DNA of 64,000 bases from Flavobacterium ammonificans. Lineage in GTDB: Bacteria; Bacteroidota; Bacteroidia; Flavobacteriales; Flavobacteriaceae. Position 1 is the first letter of the stretch. The number at the start of each line of letters is the position of its first letter. Shown here in pieces: positions 52,465-62,099 of the stretch. The notes beneath the pieces are model-generated. The model was not told the DNA's origin. It saw only the letters and a list, made by a program, of their open reading frames with translations, and did not search any database. The stretch spans positions 186,001-250,000 of the forward strand of contig NZ_AP025183.1 in NCBI RefSeq assembly GCF_020885975.1, given 5' to 3'. The translations under genes were made by a program, and so were the position numbers.

Positions 52465-53823
52465 TTATTTTGATTTAAAAAAACGTAGTTCATTGTTGAT
52501 GTAGTTCCCAATATTTGTGCCTTGATCAACGCCATTTTCTATTGCAGCACGGTAATGAATTCCGCCATACAATCTGCTAATAGAGGCTTCGGAAGCAGCT
52601 TGCTTGAATGACTTAAAATCTCTTTTTGGCAATCCAAAAGGAATTTCAGAATCATCTGTATAACTAAAATTATCCCCAAATATTGAAGTTAAAATTATTG
52701 ACGAACAAGACGATACCACAGAATGTCCACTCGTATATTCCGGAAATGGCGGTGTTTGCAACTGCGGTTTCCAATCCTCGTCTATGTATAAATTAATATA
52801 GGTTTCTGGACGAATCACATTCGTTCTGTATTTTTCATGCCAGCAACTAATAAAACTTTCAAATATCCCAATAGATGTTTTGGTAAAAGTAAAAACAGTG
52901 GTCTCAAAATTTGATTTTGTCTTCTTTAATGCAATTTTAGCGATGTTAATCCAATGCGCATCCGGAGTATTTTTCTTTTTAGCAAACATCATATGACCTT
53001 GCGTTACGGTAGCATATGGATTACAATCCCAAAAAGTAGCAATTGCTGATTCTTCAGGAATTTCGTTCGACTTCGCATTTTCAATTGCTACTAATTTTTC
53101 AGACATTTTATTTCCTACATCATAGGTCTCTTTGGCTTCTTTATAAAACAACGAATTCTTGTCTGTAGAAAATGGATGTGGTGCTTTTGGCTTGAATTGT
53201 GCTGCAGAGTCCATTACTAAAGTTCGAATTGTTCCCCAATGTGGCTCAACTCCATCCATATAAGCAGGAGGAGTAGGTTGCCATCTGCCTGGTTGATCCG
53301 TATGAACTGAAAACTTAGGAAAAGTTCGTGACTGCTTGTAATTATCTTTACTCATCCAGATTTTAATTCTATCTACTACTTTCAAAGCGTAATCTCTAGA
53401 AACTTCAAACTCTTTTTTATTTTCAGAGGTCCACTTTTCATACAAACTGTCTCTGTATTGTTCTAATGCTTGTTCTGAAAAAATTAATTGTTTACTTACT
53501 TCCATATGAGCAATTAATGCTGCTAGCTTTTGATTCACTCCTAACTTTTTATCTAAAGTTGGAATAGAATCCAAACCGTTCAATTGTCCTTGTAAACTTT
53601 CAAACTCAGTACTGTTTTGAGCGATAATTTCATAAGCGGCAATATTTGGATATACATATACTCTAGCCGCAACGGGTGGAGAAAAAATATCATGAACCAT
53701 AATTCCCGTTACAGTATCTACCGCAGCACAATAATCATCGGTAGTTACTACTATGGGTTGGTCTTTTTTACAAGCACTAAAAAGAACCAACAATAATCCC
53801 AAAAGAGTAATTTTAATTTTCAT
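52465..53823 (-). CDS. Vanadium-dependent haloperoxidase / PAP2-family lipoprotein
   Basis: 452 aa lipoprotein (lipobox LFSAC, Cys18). Three-part phosphatase/haloperoxidase motif: K331-x6-R338-P (KYRTNVIRP), S365-G-H367 (YTSGHSV) and S416-R417-x5-H423 (SRLYGGIH). The Asp three residues after the last His in classical acid phosphatases is Ala here. It may be a haloperoxidase or a phosphatase; sequence alone cannot decide. Periplasmic or outer-membrane location. It begins 9 bases after the VCBS gene and continues its transcript. Confidence 0.87.
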   Translation of the reverse strand: MKIKITLLGLLLVLFSACKKDQPIVVTTDDYCAAVDTVTGIMVHDIFSPPVAARVYVYPNIAAYEIIAQNSTEFESLQGQLNGLDSIPTLDKKLGVNQKLAALIAHMEVSKQLIFSEQALEQYRDSLYEKWTSENKKEFEVSRDYALKVVDRIKIWMSKDNYKQSRTFPKFSVHTDQPGRWQPTPPAYMDGVEPHWGTIRTLVMDSAAQFKPKAPHPFSTDKNSLFYKEAKETYDVGNKMSEKLVAIENAKSNEIPEESAIATFWDCNPYATVTQGHMMFAKKKNTPDAHWINIAKIALKKTKSNFETTVFTFTKTSIGIFESFISCWHEKYRTNVIRPETYINLYIDEDWKPQLQTPPFPEYTSGHSVVSSCSSIILTSIFGDNFSYTDDSEIPFGLPKRDFKSFKQAASEASISRLYGGIHYRAAIENGVDQGTNIGNYINNELRFFKSK

Positions 53824-53826
53824 ATT

Positions 53827-53842
53827 ATTTATTTATTTATTT
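53827..53842. repeat. ATTT tetranucleotide repeat (4 units)
   Basis: Four perfect ATTT units span the stop codon of the second VCBS gene and the bases just before the haloperoxidase-like start. Copy-number change would alter the spacing at this junction. Confidence 0.6.
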
Positions 53843-56800
53843 CGAGGCAGATCGTATACTTCTGCTTTCTTATTATTGATAGTTACCAAAAGGTATTTCT
53901 TACCATTAAACGGAATAATATCTAAATGGCGAACTGCTTTTTGAGACAAATCTATTCCAAGTTGGTGACCCAAATAAATGGTTTTATGGTTTTTGATTAG
54001 AGCTCCAGAAAATCCATCGAAACGACTATGATAAGGCGTTACACCAAAGTAATTCCCTGCTGCAAAAATCTCTTGTTTTCCATCACCATCAAAATCTGAT
54101 GCAACAAAACTTGTAATTGGACTTACCTGCATTTTGTTAGAAAACGGCACAAAGGTAAATTTTCCCTTGTCATTTCTCAAATATCCCGATTGTAAATTAT
54201 GCACTTCATACAAGGCTGCTTTTTCTAAAAGCGACACATCAAAAATTTCTTCGACTTTTTTACCTGCAAAAGATTTATAATTATTGAATTTTTTCTTCAA
54301 CATACCGCTGAATTCTTCTACTAATTCATCTAATCCCATTGTAGGATAATAATTCCCATTTTTCTCTATGGCCACTATGGTTTCAAATGTTCCATTGAGG
54401 TCAAAATCATCATAGTACATCTTCATAGGAAATTCTTTTGATGATTTAAATTTGGAATTCATTCCCCAATTACCCACTACATAATCTTGATCGCCATCTT
54501 GATCAATATCAAATGCAGCTATTGATTGCCATAAACCATTCAATTTTTCAGGCAATACACTATCTGTAATTTCTTTGAAATTCCCTTTACTATTGGCGAA
54601 AAATTTAGGTTTCATCCATTCGCCAACAACAATTAAATCTAGATTTCCATCTTTATTAAAATCAGTTACAATAGCATCTGTAACCATTCCAATTCCAGAA
54701 AAAGTGGCCGCTTGCACAATAGTAAAAATGCCTTTATTGTTATTGAATAAATAACAGTCTGGCATCTTTCCAAAACTATTGTACTTTGAATTGTTCCCAA
54801 TAAACAAATCTAAATCACCGTCTTTATCGTAATCAAACGCTTTAATCACCGATGCATTCATTGCCTTCGTTTCAGGAAAAATACTTTTAGTCAAACTAGC
54901 TCCTAAATACAGACGATGAACCAAATCAGCAGCAAATTGTCCACTTCCTGAAGCTACAATTAAATCGTTTTGACGATCCCCATTAAAATCAGCAATAACT
55001 GCTGACGCATCTTCATAAATAGAATCGGAAACAATAGATGTATACTTCTTTCTTGTAAATCCATTCCCATTTTGAAGGTATATTGCCGCTTGTTTTCCTT
55101 GTGCCCCTCCAAAGAAAACATCACTTTTTCCATCATTATTTAAATCGCCAATAACTGTTGCAGGTCCGCGATCCGAACGTTGGTATGGAATCAATTTTTG
55201 GGCTGTAAAATCAACAAAATCATTTTCTTGATGTATAAAATCAATTCCTAAATTGGTGGTTGATTTTTTAAAAACAGGTAGCACTCCAGCTTGTAAGGTT
55301 GCATAATTAAATGATTTTCTATTCTTACTGGGCTTAACCGTAAGAGTTTGATTCGTTTTTACCTTTGTTAGCGTTTGGTATGTTTTATCGGGCCAAATGA
55401 TTTTAACAGAATCAACCTGAGTGCTATTTCCAAAACCAAAATGGGCTATAGGTTCTGAACTGGATTGAAATCCACGTGCCGTTTGAATGTCTTTAAACTG
55501 CTTTTGTCCTTTGACATATGAGATGACTTTAGCGCCAACACCAAAAGTGTTTTTCCCTCCAAACTGTAGTTTAATTTTTAAATAATTCGCTTTTTCGTTA
55601 GTGGTATTGATATAAATTGAAGCAACACTATTTAAATTATTAGTCACAACGTCTAAATCACCATCATTATCTAAATCGGCATACGCACCTCCATTAGAAA
55701 TAATGGAATCGTTTTCTATCCAATCGTTAGAACGATTTTTAAATTGTAAATCTTTAGACCCTTGAAAGATGTAATTAGTAACATTAGCCGAAGGCATTTT
55801 ATTCAAAGCTTGTTTGTCTAACAATTTAGTCGAACTTAACTTGGTTTTTATACTTGCATTCGAATAGTATTTGATGTAATCCAAATCGTTTGGTCTTTTT
55901 GGGATTCCATTGCATACAAAAATATCTTGTTCACCATCTTGGTCATAATCAGCAAATAAAGTACTCCAACTCCAATCAGTTGCTGCTACACCACTCAAAA
56001 GCGCAGTTTCAGTAAAATGCTTACCTCCTTGATTGATTTGCAACATGTTTCGAGTATACTGATAGTGGTAGCCTAACTTTTCTGTACGGTATTTTAACAT
56101 TTGTGGGTTGTCATCACCTGCAGATGATTTTAAAGCAGTTTCGTCCTCAGGAAGCATGTCCAAAGTCATTAAATCTGGAAATCCATCGTGATTAATGTCG
56201 GCAGCATCTACACCCATAGAGAAGCGGCTGGTATGTCCAAAATAACTTTTCATAGACTCGGTAAAAGTCCCATCACCATTATTCAAATAATAATAATCAT
56301 CTTCGTGAAAATCATTAGAAACATAAATATCTGGATTGCCATCTAAATTAAAATCAGCAATAGCTATTCCTAAACCATATCCGTTTGCTCCACCAAAAAT
56401 TCCTGCTTTTTCGCTTACGTCCACAAAATGACCGTTGTTGTTTTGAAACAACTTATCACCGCTTTCGTAACTTCTTTTATTTCTAATATCCGCTTTTCCA
56501 TAAGAGGACTCTGAATGAATCGCATGATTCAACAAATACATATCCAAATCTCCATCATTATCATAATCAAAGAATGCAGCCGATGTACTGAAATTGTCTA
56601 AGTCTAGGCCATATTCTGCAGCACGTTCAGTAAACGTATTGTCTTTGTTGTTAATGTACAATTCGTTGTGCCCTTCAAAGCCGTTGATTCCTACTACAGC
56701 ACAAACATAAATATCCAAATAACCATCGCCATTAACATCCGCCATTACAGCCCCTGTGTTCCAATCGCTTTCGCCTTCAACACCCGCTTTGATAGAAATA

Positions 56801-57087
56801 TCTTCAAATTTATTTCCGCCTTTATTCAGGTACAATTTGTTTTTCCCTTGGTTAGACGTAAAATAAATATCTACCAAACCGTCATTATTGATGTCGCCTA
56901 GCGCCACTCCGCCCCCATTATAGTAATACAGATAATCTAAAATAGAAATCCCTTTAGATTCATCCAATTGGTTCACAAACTGCACCTTACTTTCGTCAGG
57001 AGACAATTTGTCAAACAATTGTTTTTCTTTTTTGGAACAGCCCGAAATAATAAGTGAGGCTACAACTATTTTGATGAAATTATTCAT
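53833..57087 (-). CDS. VCBS/FG-GAP repeat lipoprotein with ASPIC/UnbV domain (second of two)
   Basis: 1084 aa from ATG 57087, which overlaps the end of the upstream paralogue by 8 bases (ATGAATAA); an earlier frame start is less likely. Lipobox IISGC. About fourteen FG-GAP/calcium-binding units of the form D-x-N/D-x-D-G-x-x-D (for example DINNDGLVD, DYDNDGDLD, DLDNDGDLD) form probable beta-propellers. An ASPIC/UnbV domain (ARGFQSSSEP ... WPDKTYQTL) lies near the middle. Such proteins are seen beside SusC/SusD pairs; their biochemical role is unknown. Cell-surface or periplasmic. Confidence 0.9.
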   Translation of the reverse strand: MNNFIKIVVASLIISGCSKKEKQLFDKLSPDESKVQFVNQLDESKGISILDYLYYYNGGGVALGDINNDGLVDIYFTSNQGKNKLYLNKGGNKFEDISIKAGVEGESDWNTGAVMADVNGDGYLDIYVCAVVGINGFEGHNELYINNKDNTFTERAAEYGLDLDNFSTSAAFFDYDNDGDLDMYLLNHAIHSESSYGKADIRNKRSYESGDKLFQNNNGHFVDVSEKAGIFGGANGYGLGIAIADFNLDGNPDIYVSNDFHEDDYYYLNNGDGTFTESMKSYFGHTSRFSMGVDAADINHDGFPDLMTLDMLPEDETALKSSAGDDNPQMLKYRTEKLGYHYQYTRNMLQINQGGKHFTETALLSGVAATDWSWSTLFADYDQDGEQDIFVCNGIPKRPNDLDYIKYYSNASIKTKLSSTKLLDKQALNKMPSANVTNYIFQGSKDLQFKNRSNDWIENDSIISNGGAYADLDNDGDLDVVTNNLNSVASIYINTTNEKANYLKIKLQFGGKNTFGVGAKVISYVKGQKQFKDIQTARGFQSSSEPIAHFGFGNSTQVDSVKIIWPDKTYQTLTKVKTNQTLTVKPSKNRKSFNYATLQAGVLPVFKKSTTNLGIDFIHQENDFVDFTAQKLIPYQRSDRGPATVIGDLNNDGKSDVFFGGAQGKQAAIYLQNGNGFTRKKYTSIVSDSIYEDASAVIADFNGDRQNDLIVASGSGQFAADLVHRLYLGASLTKSIFPETKAMNASVIKAFDYDKDGDLDLFIGNNSKYNSFGKMPDCYLFNNNKGIFTIVQAATFSGIGMVTDAIVTDFNKDGNLDLIVVGEWMKPKFFANSKGNFKEITDSVLPEKLNGLWQSIAAFDIDQDGDQDYVVGNWGMNSKFKSSKEFPMKMYYDDFDLNGTFETIVAIEKNGNYYPTMGLDELVEEFSGMLKKKFNNYKSFAGKKVEEIFDVSLLEKAALYEVHNLQSGYLRNDKGKFTFVPFSNKMQVSPITSFVASDFDGDGKQEIFAAGNYFGVTPYHSRFDGFSGALIKNHKTIYLGHQLGIDLSQKAVRHLDIIPFNGKKYLLVTINNKKAEVYDLPRNK

Positions 57088-60000
57088 TGATAGTAAACAG
57101 TTTAGGTGAGCCATTATTCACTACCGCTATAAATGAAGTGGTTTTATTTTTAGTTCGAATAGTTTTCATCTTTTGTACTTCGCCAGTAATAAATAGTCCT
57201 GATTTTGGGTATGATACTAGACTAAATTTTCCTTTTTTATTTCCCAATAAAACACTTCCGTGACTGGCATCCAAACGACCAAATTGAGGTTTGAATTCGT
57301 ATTGATTGCCTCCTAAAACAATATCTAAAATTCCATCTTTGTTGATATCCATCACACAAGAAGTGTTGACAGATGACAACTGCGCCTCTTGAGGCATTAT
57401 CTGTATTTCAAATTGACCATTGCCTTTGTTTATAGCAATGATACTTTCTTGAATAACTGCCACTTTTTGTAAGGAATTAGTAATCACTTCTGGCGAAAAA
57501 ATCTCTTGAATGGATTTCTTAGCATAATCGCCATAACTCAAGTTTTTCTTCTTGATAGAAGGGATTTGTTTTGCCAATTCTTGCTTCAAATTAATTGGCA
57601 TGTCTTTTCCATCGATTGTTCGTGTAGTAATTTGTTCAATCGTTCCGTTACTATCAAAATCATTAGTAAACAATCGCATCGGATTTTTAGCTGTTGCTTT
57701 GTACGATGTATTTGTTCCTTTATTCCCTAGAATGAAATCTTTTTTGCCATCCTTGTTTAAATCAACGCATTGTACTGAATTCCAAAACCCAGTGTAGTCC
57801 GTTAAATTGGATTTAAAAACAGTCAAACGTTTTCCTGAATTTCTGAATATTTGAGGCGCAATCCAATCGCCAACAACGATTAAATCTTTCTTCCCGTCAT
57901 TATCAATGTCTTCCCAACCGGCATCTGTAATCATTCCTGCAGTATTTAGCTTAAAAGCTTTTTTATCAATAACATTAATGAAATTTCCTTTTCCGTCATT
58001 TTCTAATAATAAATGTTTTGGGTCGATACCATACACTCCGGGAACACTTCTACTACCTATAAAAATATCTACATCACCATCTTGATCATAATCGTAAGGA
58101 GCAATAACGGCAACATTGGCATTTGCAGAAGGAATCGCAGTTTTGGATTTTGTAAAAACTCCTTTTCCGTTGTTCAAATACAAACGACTTTTAAAATTTT
58201 CTGGACTGGTTCTTTCATTGCCACCAGAACCTACTACTAAATCCAAATCACCATCACCGTCTACATCGAGAAAACTAGCGGCAGTATCTTCAAAATTGGC
58301 ATCAGCTTCTAGAGCTGCTTGGGAAGTTAGACTAAAATTAGTTCCTTTATTTATATATAGTTTTCCAGATTGTCCTTTGGCTCCGCCAATAAATACATCC
58401 TCATTTCCATCGCCATTAACATCCCCAACAGCTAATGAGGGGCCTTCTTGAGAAAGCATTTTAGAGATCAATCCTTCATAATCAAAATCAATGAAATCAT
58501 TTTCTTTGTGCGCTACCCAGTTGGAAGCAACTTCTTTTAATAGTGGTTTTGTAGTTGTTGTTTTAACTACATAGTCTGATGTAGCATTCGCAATTGATAA
58601 ATTAACAGTGGTGTTTAAAGCAACTTTTCTAATCATTTGCGTTTTGCCATTTGGCCAAATAACCTGCATTGAATCCACTTTTTTGGTTCCTAAACCAAAC
58701 GTCATTACATAATCTACAGACGATTGAAAACCTCTCGAAGGTATTAACTCCTGACGAATAATTGATTTACCAGAATACAATTCTACAACACTTCCTACTG
58801 CAAATTTATTTTTAAGATCACCTTTAAGTTTCACTTTTAAAAAGCGATTGGCTTTATTTTTTTCCGAGTTATTTCTGTAAACAAAAGATTCCATGTTCAC
58901 ATTATTCACTACTAAATCTAAATCGCCATCATTATCTAAATCACCATACGCTGCCCCATTAGAAAAACTTGGCGTATCCAAGCCCCAATTAGTCGCTTTG
59001 TTATCAAAGGTTAAATTGGCATTGTTTTTAAAGGCATAATTAGGTATTGGAGTACTTGGCATTTTAGCAATGATCGTTTCTATATCCTCTTTCTGACCCG
59101 TCACAACCATTTTTTGCATTAATTCATTGGCAAAAAAGTCCATAAAATCCTGATTAGTCAAATCGTGGTAAATACCATTACATACATAAATATCTTTGAA
59201 CCCATCATTATCCATATCAAAAATTAATGCACCCCAACTCCAATCTGTTTTTCCAACTCCAGCAAAGTTGGCGATTTCAGTGAAATGAGTTCCATTATTG
59301 ATATGCAAAGCATTAGACATGTACTGATTAAAGAAATCCATGTTTAATTTTCGTCGTAATAAATCATAATTTTCAAAACTAGTAGTCGTTTTAAGACGCT
59401 CATCGCCTTCTGGTAGCATATCGGTGGTGAAGATATCAGCTCTTCCATCATTATTGATATCAGCTAAATCAGCACCCATAGAAGACTGACTCAGGTGAGT
59501 TGCCCAGGTTTGAATTTGTTCAGAAAATGTTCCGTTTTTATTATTAATATACAAATAGTCTCTTTCATAAAAGTCATTGGATACATAAATATCTGGATAC
59601 AAATCCCCATTGACATCACCAACAGTAACTCCTAATCCAAAACCAATCAAACTTCCAAAAATACCCGAAGTCTCACTGACATCAACAAATTTTCCGTTAT
59701 CATTGCGTAGTAACTTATCGCCACCGCCTTTTAAAATGTCAGCCACTTTCCAATCTTTGTCACGCAACTCTCTTTTATTAGAATAGTTCAAAGAACTCAC
59801 TGGAATAAAACTATTATTTAAAATATAGCAATCTAAATCGCCATCTTTATCGTAATCAAAAAAAGCGGCATGAGTAGTAATTCCAGTATCTGCTAAATTG
59901 TATTCAGCCGCTTTTTCTGTAAAAGTGCTGTTTCCATTGTTAATATACAATTGGCTTTTTCGAATGGCATCAATATTGCTTCCTGCATCCAAAACATAAA

Positions 60001-60379
60001 TATCTAAAAACCCATCACCATTAATATCGACCATCACCACACCGGTTGACCAAGCCTTTTTCCCTTGAATGCCTGATGCAACTGAGATATCTTCAAATTT
60101 GAACTCCCCTTTATTGAGATACAATTTATTAGCACCCTGATTTGAAATAAAAAAAACATCGGCTAATCCATCATTATTGATGTCCCCAATGGCTACACCA
60201 CCTCCATTATAAAAATTTCGGTATTTAAAAATGTTCATATTCTCTCCATTTTTGACCTCATTGGTGAAATCGATACCCGTTTGAGATGCATCCAATAGCG
60301 TAAACAAAGAATCAGAATTGCCCTTAGAACAACTCACAAAAACAGATAAAGAAACAAACAAAAGCAGGCGGTACAACAT
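57080..60379 (-). CDS. VCBS/FG-GAP repeat lipoprotein with ASPIC/UnbV domain (first of two)
   Basis: 1099 aa from ATG 60379. Lipobox SVFVSCS. Its architecture mirrors the next gene copy by copy: about fourteen D-x-N/D-x-D-G units (DINNDGLAD, DYDKDGDLD, DVNGDGNED and so on) and a central ASPIC/UnbV domain (SRGFQSSVDY ... WPNGKTQMI). It is therefore a tandem duplicate. It lies 190 bases downstream of susD behind two terminators, with no clear TAnnTTTG element in that gap. Role unknown; probably calcium-binding and surface-exposed. Confidence 0.9.
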   Translation of the reverse strand: MLYRLLLFVSLSVFVSCSKGNSDSLFTLLDASQTGIDFTNEVKNGENMNIFKYRNFYNGGGVAIGDINNDGLADVFFISNQGANKLYLNKGEFKFEDISVASGIQGKKAWSTGVVMVDINGDGFLDIYVLDAGSNIDAIRKSQLYINNGNSTFTEKAAEYNLADTGITTHAAFFDYDKDGDLDCYILNNSFIPVSSLNYSNKRELRDKDWKVADILKGGGDKLLRNDNGKFVDVSETSGIFGSLIGFGLGVTVGDVNGDLYPDIYVSNDFYERDYLYINNKNGTFSEQIQTWATHLSQSSMGADLADINNDGRADIFTTDMLPEGDERLKTTTSFENYDLLRRKLNMDFFNQYMSNALHINNGTHFTEIANFAGVGKTDWSWGALIFDMDNDGFKDIYVCNGIYHDLTNQDFMDFFANELMQKMVVTGQKEDIETIIAKMPSTPIPNYAFKNNANLTFDNKATNWGLDTPSFSNGAAYGDLDNDGDLDLVVNNVNMESFVYRNNSEKNKANRFLKVKLKGDLKNKFAVGSVVELYSGKSIIRQELIPSRGFQSSVDYVMTFGLGTKKVDSMQVIWPNGKTQMIRKVALNTTVNLSIANATSDYVVKTTTTKPLLKEVASNWVAHKENDFIDFDYEGLISKMLSQEGPSLAVGDVNGDGNEDVFIGGAKGQSGKLYINKGTNFSLTSQAALEADANFEDTAASFLDVDGDGDLDLVVGSGGNERTSPENFKSRLYLNNGKGVFTKSKTAIPSANANVAVIAPYDYDQDGDVDIFIGSRSVPGVYGIDPKHLLLENDGKGNFINVIDKKAFKLNTAGMITDAGWEDIDNDGKKDLIVVGDWIAPQIFRNSGKRLTVFKSNLTDYTGFWNSVQCVDLNKDGKKDFILGNKGTNTSYKATAKNPMRLFTNDFDSNGTIEQITTRTIDGKDMPINLKQELAKQIPSIKKKNLSYGDYAKKSIQEIFSPEVITNSLQKVAVIQESIIAINKGNGQFEIQIMPQEAQLSSVNTSCVMDINKDGILDIVLGGNQYEFKPQFGRLDASHGSVLLGNKKGKFSLVSYPKSGLFITGEVQKMKTIRTKNKTTSFIAVVNNGSPKLFTINE

Positions 60380-60497
60380 GGTCAAATGAAGATTTATTTT
60401 ATAACTATAATAAGGAGCAATTTATGTAAAAAGGAGTAGATAAAAAAATTAAAAATAGCTTAAAAAGTACTAAAACTAAACTACAATTTACAAAAAA

Positions 60498-60546
60498 AGA
60501 GCCCTAAGGCTCTAAAAAAAATGAGGAGGGTACTTACCCTCCTCAT
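60498..60546 (-). terminator. Two tandem terminators after susD
   Basis: First hairpin: ATGAGGAGGGTA (60521-60532) and TACCCTCCTCAT (60535-60546), a 12-bp perfect stem followed on the minus strand by T residues. Second: AGAGCC (60498-60503) and GGCTCT (60508-60513), again followed by T residues. Both act on the susC-susD transcript. Confidence 0.85.
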
Positions 60547-60570
60547 TCTATTCAATCAAAATCAAGATTA

Positions 60571-62088
60571 TTAATAACCAGGGTTTTGAGTTAAGTTAGC
60601 ATTAAATAATGCCTGAGCAGGAATTGGATATAAAACATATTTCTTATCAGAAGTATATGGTTTTAAACCTCTAGCAGCAAGGAATTTTCCAAAACGAATA
60701 GCATCGTTTCTTCTCCAACCTTCCCACCATAATTCTCTACCTCTTTCAGCATAAATACCATCCAACGTAGCAGGAGCAGGAGCAACGCCAGCTCTAGTAG
60801 CTAAACGCGTCATAATGTCTCCAACTGATCCTGAACCACCTCTAGCTATGGCTTCTGCTTTCATTAACAAAGCATCTGCATAACGCATCAAGATTAAATC
60901 ATTATCTGGTTGACCAATATTATCAAAATCTGGCACATATTTAAAAGCACGTACACCTGCAGTTTCTAAAGATTTACCTGAAGTAATCAAAGTCACTTCT
61001 TTAGAATAAACTAGATTGTTTCCATTTCTATCTTTTAAAGCCTCTGTTCCGCCTGGTTTGAACATTTGTCCTTCCAAGAATCCAGCAGGGTTACCAAAGT
61101 TTCTGATAATATCAGGAGTACTGTAAGTTCTTCGAGCATCAGCTGCATTAAAATTACTGTAATAATCTGCTACAGTCGCAAATCCATTCCATCCGTCTGG
61201 AGTTTGGTTGTAGTGATTAGACATTCTCCATTTAGACTGCATGTTTCCACCGTCTCCCCCTTTATTATTTTTAGAAGAAAAAATAATTTCGGAAGAAGTA
61301 TTGTTATTAGGTGAAAAGTTCAACCAATAGTTAGCAGCTAAAGTATTTGAAATAGCATCTACATTTTGAACTACTTTAGTCATATCAGCAGCAGCAAATG
61401 TGTATGGTCCTGCTGGATCAGCAGCAGTAAATACGGCTTTGTTCAAATAGAATTTTGCCAATAAAAAATGTGCAGCATCTTTGTTAGCAATACTTGCATC
61501 GTTAGCAGTTCTTGCAGGTAAAGCACCAATAATAGCTTCTAATTCTTTAATAAAAAATTCAGTTGCTTCAGCACGTTTCCATACTTTAGGATCGTCAGTC
61601 AAAGCTGAACCAGCTGGTCTGTAAGGCGCTTGTCCAAACAAATCAATTACATTATAGTAGTACCAAGCACGTAAGAAACGAGCTTGAACTACTTGAGCAG
61701 CAGTACCACCATTCTCAATTACTAAATTACAATTGTAAGCATTTGATAATAAAGAATTCCAAGCATTACGTACTTCTGGATGATCTGGAGCCCATGTATG
61801 TGTGTGGATTTGTCTCCAAGCACCATTATCATCCCAGTCACCTCCACGCGTAGGTCCAACCATCGCGTCAGTTGACATTTCATCCATTGCATACACACCA
61901 CCTTGCCCATTGAAGTCTCTCAACCCCTCGTAAGCAGCTACTAATGAAGCAGCAGTATTTGTTGCATTACCGGCAGAATCTTTAGTGGGTACACCATCTA
62001 AGATTTCTTCATCTAGATTTGTACAACCAATACTAAAAGAAGCTATACCTAAGTATAAAAATCCTTTAATTAAATTATTTCTTTTCAT
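60571..62088 (-). CDS. SusD/RagB-family nutrient-binding outer-membrane lipoprotein
   Basis: 505 aa; lipobox FSIGC (Cys22). The usual SusD helical TPR-like fold is seen, with AAYEGLRDFNG near the N terminus, RFLRAWYYYNVIDLFG as the conserved first repeat and RGRELWWEGWRRNDAIRFGKF near the C terminus. It captures a ligand, usually a glycan, and forms the lid on the SusC-type transporter encoded 11 bases upstream. No close clue to the substrate. Confidence 0.95.
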   Translation of the reverse strand: MKRNNLIKGFLYLGIASFSIGCTNLDEEILDGVPTKDSAGNATNTAASLVAAYEGLRDFNGQGGVYAMDEMSTDAMVGPTRGGDWDDNGAWRQIHTHTWAPDHPEVRNAWNSLLSNAYNCNLVIENGGTAAQVVQARFLRAWYYYNVIDLFGQAPYRPAGSALTDDPKVWKRAEATEFFIKELEAIIGALPARTANDASIANKDAAHFLLAKFYLNKAVFTAADPAGPYTFAAADMTKVVQNVDAISNTLAANYWLNFSPNNNTSSEIIFSSKNNKGGDGGNMQSKWRMSNHYNQTPDGWNGFATVADYYSNFNAADARRTYSTPDIIRNFGNPAGFLEGQMFKPGGTEALKDRNGNNLVYSKEVTLITSGKSLETAGVRAFKYVPDFDNIGQPDNDLILMRYADALLMKAEAIARGGSGSVGDIMTRLATRAGVAPAPATLDGIYAERGRELWWEGWRRNDAIRFGKFLAARGLKPYTSDKKYVLYPIPAQALFNANLTQNPGY

Positions 62089-62099
62089 GATTAAAAGTA

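Noticed and set aside
52452..52535. Longer N terminus of the GyrI-like protein
   Set aside because: It would overlap the haloperoxidase-like gene by 70 bases, and the shorter start gives a clean membrane anchor.
53833..60379. Repeated DxDxDG-coding blocks as a possible DNA tandem repeat or CRISPR-like array
   Set aside because: The similarity is in protein motifs with varied spacing and codons; there is no constant DNA repeat unit or spacer structure.
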